From contig CAMNIN010000011.1 in NCBI GenBank assembly GCA_946540735.1, positions 19,557-83,556 of the forward strand: a DNA stretch of 64,000 bases, written 5' to 3'. Of this stretch, positions 20,101 through 27,434 are shown one piece after another. Every line of letters begins with the position of its first letter. Position 1 is the stretch's first letter. The notes beneath the pieces were generated by a model, which had not been told where the DNA came from, made no database searches, and worked only from the letters and a program-made list of their open reading frames with translations. The position numbers and the translations under genes were made by a program. The DNA is from an uncultured Prevotellaceae bacterium. Its GTDB lineage: Bacteria > Bacteroidota > Bacteroidia > Bacteroidales > Bacteroidaceae.

Positions 20101-20470
20101 CATCTATTACAACGATGCCAAGCCCGACAAGATCTTCTATCAGGGACTGGCCCTGCTGAGACTCGGACGGCGAGACGAAGCCAACGGCCGTTTCCACAAA
20201 CTCGTGAACTACGGCAAGCAACACATCTTCGACCCGCAAGTGATGGACTATTTCGCAGTCTCTCTGCCCGACCTGCTCATCTGGGAAGACTCACTCGACC
20301 GGAAGAACGTGATACACTGCAAATACATGCTGGCGTTAGGCTATCTGGGACTCGGCGAACGAGACAAAGCCCTGCGGTATCTGGCAGAAGTGAGGCAACT
20401 CGACATCAATCATCAAGGCATCCAAGCCCTGCAGTCGCTGGTCTCCCTTGAAGGATTGACGAAGCCCTAA
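17153..20470 (+). CDS. DUF5107 domain protein with tetratricopeptide repeats
   Basis: 1105 residues. The N-terminal about 330 residues match the DUF5107 type (YPYPVIETISDEK; LPELGGRVQMAYDKI; GPWISGGIEFNWPQHHRP), which resembles the galactose-mutarotase/beta-sandwich fold. From about 480 it is a long run of TPR helices (YYEEALRRDPDDARCLNALG; YNLGLALKYQGKKDEAYERF; ALKATVLRRMGRQASAEEV and others) to the C-terminus. No signal peptide is seen, so it is cytoplasmic by sequence. It is cotranscribed with the sugar transporter, and its stop overlaps that of the convergent gene by 4 bases. A role in handling a sugar anomer, or as a sugar-binding scaffold, is inference; no enzymatic residue is assigned. 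Confidence 0.85.
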   Translation: MVKAWRELVTIPTYEIGKPEKNPMFLEKRVYQGSSGVVYPYPVIETISDEKTDKEYQAIWLENEYIKVMVLPELGGRVQMAYDKIRQRHFVYFNHVIKPALVGLAGPWISGGIEFNWPQHHRPSTFMPVDSTIENGEDGSVTVWVSEMEQMSHQKGMAGFTLRPGCAYLEIRGVLYNRTDLPQTFLWWANPAVEVNEAYQSVFPPDINAVFDHGKRAVSSFPIATGTYYKMDYSAGVDISNYRNIAVPTSYMGVNSRFDFEGGYENDTQSGMLHVASHHYSPGKKQWTWGNGDFGRAWDRNLTDEATAEEAMRWHIERKGFRPYIELMAGVYTENQPDFSWLMPYEEKRFVQYFMPYRELGVVKEASRDLIMNINEIEDGSVVFKIFATSRQTVRIALTTEQGETLYDKQQSLTPEDVLTETVTTKVPFDQLHLTIYKNLYGHERPVMHWHAEPDEIRPIPDSAEAALPPGQVKTNEQLFLTGQHLEQYRHATWSAVDYYEEALRRDPDDARCLNALGLWYIRKGRFNKAESYLRKAVRQITKRNPNPYDSEPIYNLGLALKYQGKKDEAYERFWKSTWSKACADAGYFEAAKISISQGRLDDALDELDRSLIFGAHNQKALALKATVLRRMGRQASAEEVCHAALKSDLFNYGCRYEEYLITGDESKLNQLKELLHGSAKNYDEVALDYWAAGLTDEANAIWDIAIQEGATTPMTYYYTRRYAEAEEADSHYCFPNRAEDIIALESAKRENPQGAKAPYYLGCLYYAARQYDLATENWERSARLDPQFPTVWRNLALARFNKQDRQQEALECMEKAFRLDPTDARVLMELDQLYKRLQKSHTERLALLQVHPQLVGQRDDLILEEITLFNQTGQYAKAKQLLDHHQFHPWEGGEGKVSAQYQICRVETAKQALAIREYEKARKLLLQCLDYPHQLGEGKLHGAQENDFHYFLGEAYLGLGQQEQARRYWEKAAKGQQEPAAAIYYNDAKPDKIFYQGLALLRLGRRDEANGRFHKLVNYGKQHIFDPQVMDYFAVSLPDLLIWEDSLDRKNVIHCKYMLALGYLGLGERDKALRYLAEVRQLDINHQGIQALQSLVSLEGLTKP

Positions 20471-21654
20471 TCCCAGACGTAGACCCAATAGTCAGTATGG
20501 ATGGTCATCAACACCGGTCCCATCTCGCGGATGATATAATACTGCACGCTCTCGCCACCATACAAGCGGACATAAAGCTCAAGTCCCTCATCAGTAGCCA
20601 CGATGCAGTGGATCTCAGGAGCGTGGTCCATGAAATTGCCTTCATCATCTACGAACCAGATCGAACTTCCTGGGGTGTAAGTCTCGGGATCCACATTACC
20701 CGGAAATTCCCAAACCGAGACGACCTCCCCCTCGGCGACACAAACCACGGCGGCCAGTGCTGAAGGCGGCTGGTGCTCGAACTGCACGGCATAGAAAGAG
20801 CGCTCACCCGACTCCACAGTGGCCAGCCACCGGCTGTCGGTGATGCGGCGCCCCCCATAGTAGTCGCTGATGATGCGGCAGACGTAGTCGCCGGCTTTCT
20901 TGATGGGTTCTCCCTCCTTCCAGCGGCTGTACTGAAGCAGTGAATGATGGTCGAAGAAACTGCTCTTGACAATCCATGGACACATCTCCCCCTCACTATA
21001 GCCACGGAACATCTTGGGTATTACCGAAGGGTCACGCAGCTTGAACGTGTAGAGCATATCATCCTTGATGTAGAAATCCTGCAGTTCATCATACTTGGCG
21101 TCACGCTCCTCCTTGACAAACCTGACGCTGTTCTGATGAGGTTTGAAGATCATCGTATTATACGAGCGGATGTCCTTGATCCGTTCACCCTCATACGTCA
21201 CTGCCTCAAAAGTGTTGGCGGCCTTGTCGGCCGAGCGTACGGCAATCGGGCGTTCACGGAGGGTGATATCTTTTTCGACGGTACGGTAAATACCGATTTG
21301 ATCCATATCATCCCAATAGCAATCCTCTTCGGGCAGTACGCTACTGCTGACCCGCTGTGCCTTGAGACCATTGCCGTCGGGGGTGATCATGACAAGTTCG
21401 CTCTCATCCCGATTCGCGACGACCATGGCGAAGCCCAAAGGAGATGCCTGTCCAGACTTGAAAATCACATATTTCTGAGGAAGGCTATGGCTGTTCTGCC
21501 GTGTACTCTCAAAGAGAGAGATGGCATTCTCGCAACGATCCGCATACCAGTTCGTGGCTTTGTTTTTCTCTTCGTAGATATCCTGTGCCTGTATGCCGGC
21601 CGCGAATGTCAGCATGAAAGCCAGCAGGGAGAAGAATCGGAGGGTGTGTTTCAT
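20467..21654 (-). CDS. Secreted protein of unknown function
   Basis: 395 residues from the ATG at 21654, with a signal peptide (MKHTLRFFSLLAFMLTF, cleavage near IQAQ-D). The mature protein is rich in aromatic and acidic residues with no catalytic motif I recognise. Repeated beta-rich stretches (YVIFKSGQASPLGFAMVVA; DLSVWEF-like segments) suggest a beta-propeller or sandwich. The upstream in-frame start at 21768 precedes the promoter at 21700-21730 and is rejected. It is divergent from the lipoprotein at 21838 and convergent with the DUF5107 gene. Confidence 0.8.
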   Translation of the reverse strand: MKHTLRFFSLLAFMLTFAAGIQAQDIYEEKNKATNWYADRCENAISLFESTRQNSHSLPQKYVIFKSGQASPLGFAMVVANRDESELVMITPDGNGLKAQRVSSSVLPEEDCYWDDMDQIGIYRTVEKDITLRERPIAVRSADKAANTFEAVTYEGERIKDIRSYNTMIFKPHQNSVRFVKEERDAKYDELQDFYIKDDMLYTFKLRDPSVIPKMFRGYSEGEMCPWIVKSSFFDHHSLLQYSRWKEGEPIKKAGDYVCRIISDYYGGRRITDSRWLATVESGERSFYAVQFEHQPPSALAAVVCVAEGEVVSVWEFPGNVDPETYTPGSSIWFVDDEGNFMDHAPEIHCIVATDEGLELYVRLYGGESVQYYIIREMGPVLMTIHTDYWVYVWD

Positions 21655-21699
21655 TGTGCTTGAGTTTTGGAGATTGATAAAGATTAGCTGAATTGAGCA

Positions 21700-21730
21700 C
21701 AAAGATAAGCAATCCACCCTTGTCTTGCAA
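21700..21730 (-). promoter_or_regulatory. Promoter of the secreted protein at 20467-21654
   Basis: Minus-strand TTG (21728-21730), 20 bases, then TATCTTTG (21700-21707). The start codon at 21654 is 45 bases beyond. It is one half of a divergent promoter pair with 21751-21781. Confidence 0.7.
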
Positions 21731-21750
21731 GAAAAAAGCGGAAAAAAGCT

Positions 21751-21781
21751 TTTGTCATGTGAAAGCATTTATTTAAATTTG
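21751..21781 (+). promoter_or_regulatory. Promoter of the lipoprotein / GH28 operon
   Basis: TTTG (21751-21754), exactly 19 bases, then TAAATTTG (21774-21781): a textbook Bacteroidota promoter. It lies 56 bases before the ATG at 21838, so the in-frame start at 21799 is less likely. Confidence 0.8.
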
Positions 21782-21837
21782 CACCTAAAACCCGCGCAGT
21801 GCTGGTTTCAGCACCACGGAGAAATCCCAATCACTTC

Positions 21838-22641
21838 ATGACGATGATATTGCAACAACGACGTATTTATCTGAGATGCCTGCTGCTCATCCTGTTGCTG
21901 ACGGCAGGACTCACCGGCTGCCAGGAAAGTCCGAGAATGCGGTTGGCCGCCTATGAAGCCGACAAGAAATGTCCCATCGAACTGGGAAGTTTCGGCACGG
22001 CTTCGTCGGTCAGCTATGATGATGGGAAAGTGATCTTCCACGTCAACATGAAAAACGAGAAGATTGACCTTGACCATGTGGATCTCAGCCAGTCGTCAGA
22101 GTTGCTGGTGACCAATCTGAAGCGGAAGAGCCCGCAATTCGCCGACCTGCTGCTGAGCACCGAGACGGGACTGGCCTTCCTCATCAGATCGGCTGACGGC
22201 ACCCAGGAAATCAATATCGACATCCCGTTTGCAGACATCAAGAAGATCCTTGAGCGAAAGGGAAAGGATGAGAAATCCTCAGCCCTTCTGACCTTGAAGC
22301 TCTTCAACCGCCAGAGCCAGAGTCAGTTGCCTATGAAAGTGACCGAGGGCATCCAGATGACCAAAGTGAGCATCGAGGACGGCAACGAGATCTACCGGTA
22401 TGAAGTGGATGGTGATCTCTTCGACATGGACGTGCTGCGGGAGAACGCAGCCCACCTGAAAGCACATCCGGAGGAAATGCTCAACATCAAAGGCAAGGGC
22501 CACGACACCGACGTCACCATCCTGCTCTCGTTGCTCCGCGAGCTCAACATGGGACTGGGCTACCGCTACAGTATCAAAGGCAGCGACGAGACACTTGAGA
22601 TATTATACACCCCACAACAGATCCAACAACTCCAGCCATGA
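21838..22641 (+). CDS. Lipoprotein of unknown function
   Basis: 267 residues with a lipoprotein signal (LLLILLLTAGLTGCQ; lipobox LTGC). The mature part has no recognised domain. A stretch rich in charged residues (KKILERKGKDEKSSALLTLK) and a C-terminal segment (MGLGYRYSIKGSDETLEILY) look like an alpha/beta periplasmic fold. Its TGA overlaps the ATG of the GH28 polygalacturonase, so the two are translationally coupled, hinting at a supporting role at the cell surface in pectin use. The ATG at 21838 is chosen from promoter and signal-peptide position. Confidence 0.8.
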   Translation: MTMILQQRRIYLRCLLLILLLTAGLTGCQESPRMRLAAYEADKKCPIELGSFGTASSVSYDDGKVIFHVNMKNEKIDLDHVDLSQSSELLVTNLKRKSPQFADLLLSTETGLAFLIRSADGTQEINIDIPFADIKKILERKGKDEKSSALLTLKLFNRQSQSQLPMKVTEGIQMTKVSIEDGNEIYRYEVDGDLFDMDVLRENAAHLKAHPEEMLNIKGKGHDTDVTILLSLLRELNMGLGYRYSIKGSDETLEILYTPQQIQQLQP

Positions 22642-24014
22642 AACATCCATTCCGTATCCTTCAGGCGGCCACCCTCCTGCTCTGCGTCGTGACCAGCGCA
22701 TGGGGTGCCAATCCATGGAAGCAAATGAAGAAAGTGGAGAAGTCCATCACCGTCCCCACCTTCCCCGACAAAAGATACCTGATCACCGACTTCCACAAAG
22801 CCGGCGACACGCTTTACACCGAAGCCATCGACAAGGCCATCCTCACCTGTTCGTCGCAAGGCGGTGGAATGGTTGTCGTGCCCAAGGGAACCTACAAGAC
22901 CGCAGCGATCCACCTGCGCTCGGGAGTCAACCTGCACCTCGAGGATGGAGCCACCCTGCTGTTCTCGACTAACCCTGGCCTCTACCCCACCGTACTCACC
23001 CGAATCGAAGGCATCGACTGCTACAACCTCTCACCCCTCATCTATGCCTACGGAGAGAAGAACATCGCCATCACTGGCAAAGGACTTCTCGACGGGCAGG
23101 CCGACAAAACCAACTGGCTGCATCCCGACAAGATGTGGAAAATCACCTTGCCCGACGGCACAGTGGGCAAGGAGAAAGACCTGCTCAACAAAGCGCTTGA
23201 GGAACAATGGCCCATGGAGCGCCGTGTGTTTGAGGGACGATACGGCATGCGTCCACAGATGATCAACTTCTACAAGTGCCAGAACATCCTCCTGGAGGAT
23301 TTCGAGATCAACCGGTCACCCTTCTGGCTCATCCACCCGCTGATGTCGGAGAACATCACCGTGAGGCGGCTCAAGCTCGACAGCCACGGCTACAACAACG
23401 ACGGATGCGACCCCGAGTCGTGCCGCAACGTGCTGATCGAAGACTGTTTCTTCGATACCGGCGATGACTGCATCGCCATTAAGAGCGGCAAGGACGACGA
23501 CGGACGGCGGTGGATGATACCCAGCGAGAACATCATCGTGAGGCGCTGCACTATGCGCGACGGCCATGCAGGCGTGGCCATGGGCAGCGAGATTACCGGT
23601 GGATGCACCAACGTGTGGGTGGAGGACTGCCAGATGGACAGTCCGAACCTGGCCCGCATCATCCGCATCAAGTCCAACCCCAACCGTGGCGGAGAAGTCA
23701 AGAACGTCTATGTGAGAAACGTCGACGTGGGGGTATGCGACCTGGCCATCCTCGGCATCGAACTCAACTACTGGCATGTGAACGAAGGCAAATACTATCC
23801 CTATTTCCACCATATTAAATTTGAGAACGTGACGAGCAAGAAAAGCCGCTACATGCTGCATGTGGAAGGCATCGACGGACGGGTGCAGGCCCGAGACATC
23901 ACCTTCCGCAACTGCCGTTTCGACGGCGTGACCGAACCAGAGGTGGTGAAGACCACCGGCACGGCCGACATCCGCTTCAAGGATGTCATCGTCAACGGGA
24001 AAGAATGGAAATAA
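22638..24014 (+). CDS. GH28 polygalacturonase-family glycoside hydrolase
   Basis: 458 residues with a signal peptide (LQAATLLLCVVTSAWG). The beta-helix carries the GH28 catalytic blocks: NNDGCDPESC (NTD-like, first Asp), DTGDDCIAIKSGKD (the Asp pair), GHAGVAMGSE (GHG block, Ala in place of the middle Gly) and ARIIRIKSNPNRGG (RIK). GH28 enzymes invert and hydrolyse alpha-galacturonic linkages in pectin or rhamnogalacturonan. Bacteroidota members with this GHxGVxxGSE form are often exo-acting on oligogalacturonides, but endo or exo cannot be told from sequence. It is translationally coupled to the upstream lipoprotein. Confidence 0.93.
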   Translation: MKHPFRILQAATLLLCVVTSAWGANPWKQMKKVEKSITVPTFPDKRYLITDFHKAGDTLYTEAIDKAILTCSSQGGGMVVVPKGTYKTAAIHLRSGVNLHLEDGATLLFSTNPGLYPTVLTRIEGIDCYNLSPLIYAYGEKNIAITGKGLLDGQADKTNWLHPDKMWKITLPDGTVGKEKDLLNKALEEQWPMERRVFEGRYGMRPQMINFYKCQNILLEDFEINRSPFWLIHPLMSENITVRRLKLDSHGYNNDGCDPESCRNVLIEDCFFDTGDDCIAIKSGKDDDGRRWMIPSENIIVRRCTMRDGHAGVAMGSEITGGCTNVWVEDCQMDSPNLARIIRIKSNPNRGGEVKNVYVRNVDVGVCDLAILGIELNYWHVNEGKYYPYFHHIKFENVTSKKSRYMLHVEGIDGRVQARDITFRNCRFDGVTEPEVVKTTGTADIRFKDVIVNGKEWK

Positions 24015-24042
24015 CACCGGCAACCCCTCACACAGACCATCC

Positions 24043-24516
24043 ATGGAATACATCGTCATCATCGCAGCCGTCGTCATCATCCTGGGCCTGATATTCCTAA
24101 GACGCCACGACGACACCAAGACAGACTACCAAGAGCCCCATTTCGAGCACAGCGGCAAGAACTGGGTCTTCAACGGCATCCTCGACATCGACCATCCCCC
24201 GCTGGACGACTCGCCTTTCAATGACTATGAAGGCGACCTGCAACTGATGGTCAAGAAAGGATTCATGCACCTTGACCTGATTGTGGACAACAGTGCCAAG
24301 CAGCAGCCCCCGACAGGACTTTTCAGCGGAGAGGCACTCGTGGAAGGCGACACCATCATCGTCAGAACAGGCCATCAAGTGCTGGGCCGTCTCCCCCAGG
24401 GGCAATCCACCCTCATACAAGCCATTCACCGCCAAGGCGGCAAATCCGAGGCATACGGGTATATCGCTCACAAGGAGGGAAAATACTTCGGCGAGGTGTG
24501 TGTCCGCAAGGGATAA
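24043..24516 (+). CDS. Small membrane-anchored protein of unknown function
   Basis: 157 residues from the ATG at 24043: an N-terminal transmembrane anchor (EYIVIIAAVVIILGLIFL) followed by about 130 soluble residues with no domain I recognise. The soluble part has an alternating pattern suggesting a small beta-rich domain (WVFNGILDIDHPPLDDSPF; DTIIVRTGHQVLGRLPQG). The longer frame from 23983 overlaps GH28 and is rejected. It lies 28 bases downstream of GH28 and may be in its operon. Confidence 0.7.
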   Translation: MEYIVIIAAVVIILGLIFLRRHDDTKTDYQEPHFEHSGKNWVFNGILDIDHPPLDDSPFNDYEGDLQLMVKKGFMHLDLIVDNSAKQQPPTGLFSGEALVEGDTIIVRTGHQVLGRLPQGQSTLIQAIHRQGGKSEAYGYIAHKEGKYFGEVCVRKG

Positions 24517-24534
24517 AAAAACAGATACATCACT

Positions 24535-24557
24535 GAGACGCCACAATGTGACGTCTC
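24535..24557. repeat. Dispersed palindrome GAGACG...CGTCTC, copy 1
   Basis: The 23-base palindrome (GAGACG, 11 bases, CGTCTC; inner CACAATGTG is also symmetric) sits between two plus-strand genes. Two closer relatives lie at 61392-61416 and 61471-61495, sharing the AATGTGACGTCTCTAC right half. It can form a hairpin but has only a weak T tract downstream. Confidence 0.75.
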
Positions 24558-24580
24558 TACAATTCATTTTTTAGATTATT

Positions 24581-25216
24581 ATGACAGTAAAAGAAATACG
24601 CAATGAGCGCCTCGCCGCCAAACTGATCAAGAATCTGGAGCGCAGGCATTTCGAGGCATATTATTGCCATACCGCAGAAGAGATCATCAGCAAGGTGAAG
24701 TCGATCATTCCCGAGGGGAGCAGCATCACCTGGGGCGGTTCGATGAGCATCCGCGACATCGGACTGACCCAAGCCCTGAAGCAGGGAGACTACCAAGTGT
24801 ATGACCGTGATGACGTGAGCACCGAAGCAGAGAAGCTCGCCGTATACCGCAAGGCATTCGAGGTGGATTACTACCTGGCCAGCACCAATGCCCTGTCGGA
24901 AGACGGAGTGCTCGTCAACATCGACGGCAATGGCAACCGCGTAGCCGCCATCACATGGGGACCGAAGCGGGTCATTTTCGTGGTGGGTCTCAACAAGGTG
25001 GCCCAGGACGTGACAGCGGCACTCCAAAGAGCACGCAGCACGGCATCCCCCATCAACGCCGCCCGGTTTGACATCAACACACCGTGCCAGCACGACGGGA
25101 TGTGCCACAACTGCAACTCACCGCAAAGCATTTGCAACTACATCCACTTCCTGCGCAACTCCCACCCCGCCAAACGCCACATCGTGATCCTGACCGACCT
25201 CAACCTGGGCTATTAG
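24581..25216 (+). CDS. LUD domain protein (lactate-utilization LutC-type)
   Basis: 211 residues of the LUD family (ITWGGSMSIRDIGLTQALK; VDYYLASTNALSEDG; TWGPKRVIFVVGLNK). The C-terminus adds a cysteine-rich stretch (PCQHDGMCHNCNSPQSICNY) that could bind a metal or cluster. LUD proteins occur in L-lactate oxidation systems (LutABC), but partners LutA and LutB are not adjacent, so this is an orphan of the family. It lies 12 bases before topB. The assignment is to the family only; the enzymatic role is open. Confidence 0.85.
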   Translation: MTVKEIRNERLAAKLIKNLERRHFEAYYCHTAEEIISKVKSIIPEGSSITWGGSMSIRDIGLTQALKQGDYQVYDRDDVSTEAEKLAVYRKAFEVDYYLASTNALSEDGVLVNIDGNGNRVAAITWGPKRVIFVVGLNKVAQDVTAALQRARSTASPINAARFDINTPCQHDGMCHNCNSPQSICNYIHFLRNSHPAKRHIVILTDLNLGY

Positions 25217-25228
25217 ACCTTCTACGAC

Positions 25229-27325
25229 ATGATAGTTTGCATAGCAGAAAAGCCCAGTGTGGCCAAAGACATCGCCAGGATCATCGGGGCTTCAAGCGCG
25301 CACAATGGTTACATGGAAGGCAACGGTTACCAAGTGACCTGGACCTTCGGTCATCTGTGCACCCTGAAAGAGCCCGATGACTACACGCCCGTGTGGAAGC
25401 GGTGGACCCTCTCTCAGCTCCCGATGATACCGCCGAGGTTTGGCATCAAGCTCATTGAGGACGACGGCATCAAGAAACAGTTCGCCGTCATCGAGAAACT
25501 GATGCAGTCGGCCGACGGCATCATCAACTGCGGCGATGCCGGACAGGAGGGAGAACTCATCCAGCGGTGGGTGATGCAGAAGGCACAGGCCAAATGTCCC
25601 GTGCGCCGTCTGTGGATCTCGTCGATGACCGACGAAGCCATCCGTGAGGGTTTCCAGACCCTCAGGGAGCAATCCGTCTATGACCCTCTCTACCGCGCCG
25701 GACTATGCCGTGCCATCGGCGACTGGCTTCTGGGCATGAACGCCACCCGGCTCTACACCCTGAAATATGGCCAGCAAAGTCAGGTGCTCTCCATCGGCAG
25801 GGTGCAGACCCCCACCCTGGCCCTTATCGTCAACCGTCAGAAAGAGATCGACCAATTCGTGCCCGAGCCCTACTGGGTGCTCTCGACCATCTACCGCGAC
25901 ACCCTGTTCACCGCTACGAAAGGCAAGTACACCAGCAAGGAAGAAGGCGAGCAGTCGTTTGCCCTCATCCAGGACAAGCCCTTCGTGGTGACCGACATCC
26001 AGAAGAAGAAAGGCACGGAGACCCCACCCCACCTCTACGACCTGACCTCACTGCAAGTGGACTGCAACAAGAAATTCAGTCTGAGTGCCGACACCACGCT
26101 GAAAATCATCCAAACCCTCTATGAGCGTAAGCTCACCACTTACCCCCGTGTCGACACCCAATACCTGAGCGATGACATCTACCCCAAGTGTCCCAACATC
26201 CTGCGTGGTCTGCGCGGCTACGAGCAATGGACCGCCCCACTGGCCGGCAAGACGTTGAAGAAAAGCAAGAAAGTGTTTGACACCTCGAAGGTGACCGACC
26301 ACCACGCCATCATCCCCACCGGCGTGGCCGCCTCGGGCCTCACCGACCTGGAGAAGCACGTCTATGACCTGGTGACCCGCCGATTTATCAGCGTGTTCTA
26401 CCCCGACTGCCTTTTCACCACCACCACCGTGATGGGCCAGGTAGACCAGATAGAGTTCAAGACCTCGGGCAAGCAGATCCAGCAACCCGGTTGGCGGATC
26501 ATCTACAGCAAGGATGTGGCCACCAATCCCGACGATGAGAGAAAGAAAGACGACGAGGAGAAGATCCTGCCCGAGTTTGTGAAAGGAGAAAGCGGTCCGC
26601 ACACCCCCACCCTGTCGGAGAAATGGACGACCCCGCCCAAATACTATACAGAGGCCACGCTGCTCAGGGCCATGGAGACCGCAGGCAAATTCGTGGAGGA
26701 CGAGGAACTGCGTGCCGCACTGAAAGAAAACGGCATCGGTCGCCCCTCCTCCCGCGCCGGCATCATCGAGACCCTGTTCAAGCGGCGCTATATCCGCCGT
26801 GAGCGCAAGAACCTGCTGGCCACTGCCACAGGCATCGAGCTGATCGACACCATCCGCGAAGAACTCCTGAAGAGTTGCGAGTTGACCGGCATCTGGGAGA
26901 AGAAACTGCGCGACATTGAGCACCAGCGGTATGACGCGGCCCAATTCATCGAGGAACTGAAGCAACAGATCGGAGAGATCGTGCAGCAAGTGATGACCGA
27001 CAACAGCAACCGCCGCATCGCCATCGTGACCGACGAGGAACTGAAGAAAAAAACTTCATCCCCACGTGCCAAATCGCCATCGACGACGACCAAGAGCCGC
27101 CGGACCACCACCGCTCCGCCCCAGAGTGCCGCCACGGCACCGCCCCAGGGCACTGTCCCTGCTCCGCCTCCCCCAAGCCCGACCTCCCCACTGATGCCCG
27201 GCGACGATCTGATCGGCAAGCCCTGTCCCGTATGCCATCAAGGAGTCATCATCAAGGGAAAGGCCGCCTACGGATGCAGCCGATGGAAGGAAGGCTGTAC
27301 CTTCCGCCTGAAATTCGGCAGTTGA
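25229..27325 (+). CDS. topB: DNA topoisomerase III (type IA)
   Basis: 698 residues. The Toprim domain starts at IAEKPSVAKDIARII and has CGDAGQEGELIQRWV, the acidic triad. The nucleophile Tyr is in KLTTYPRVDTQYLSDD. The conserved QSQVLSIGRVQTPTLA and ENGIGRPSSRAGIIETL motifs are present. The tail after about 610 is low-complexity Pro/Thr/Ser/Ala, then one four-Cys zinc element (CPVCHQGVIIKGKAAYGCSR...C). It relaxes negative supercoils and decatenates DNA. Length is normal for topB. Reading of the first gap after it (27325-27435) shows no terminator. Confidence 0.95.
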   Translation: MIVCIAEKPSVAKDIARIIGASSAHNGYMEGNGYQVTWTFGHLCTLKEPDDYTPVWKRWTLSQLPMIPPRFGIKLIEDDGIKKQFAVIEKLMQSADGIINCGDAGQEGELIQRWVMQKAQAKCPVRRLWISSMTDEAIREGFQTLREQSVYDPLYRAGLCRAIGDWLLGMNATRLYTLKYGQQSQVLSIGRVQTPTLALIVNRQKEIDQFVPEPYWVLSTIYRDTLFTATKGKYTSKEEGEQSFALIQDKPFVVTDIQKKKGTETPPHLYDLTSLQVDCNKKFSLSADTTLKIIQTLYERKLTTYPRVDTQYLSDDIYPKCPNILRGLRGYEQWTAPLAGKTLKKSKKVFDTSKVTDHHAIIPTGVAASGLTDLEKHVYDLVTRRFISVFYPDCLFTTTTVMGQVDQIEFKTSGKQIQQPGWRIIYSKDVATNPDDERKKDDEEKILPEFVKGESGPHTPTLSEKWTTPPKYYTEATLLRAMETAGKFVEDEELRAALKENGIGRPSSRAGIIETLFKRRYIRRERKNLLATATGIELIDTIREELLKSCELTGIWEKKLRDIEHQRYDAAQFIEELKQQIGEIVQQVMTDNSNRRIAIVTDEELKKKTSSPRAKSPSTTTKSRRTTTAPPQSAATAPPQGTVPAPPPPSPTSPLMPGDDLIGKPCPVCHQGVIIKGKAAYGCSRWKEGCTFRLKFGS

Positions 27326-27434
27326 CAGACAGTTGGCCTGCACCAAGTCATCCGATCTCCGAAGAAGGAGCATCGGAGAGCAACCAGGCAAGCCTACAGC
27401 ACAATAAAAAAGCGAATGCGACGTTTTTAAAGAC

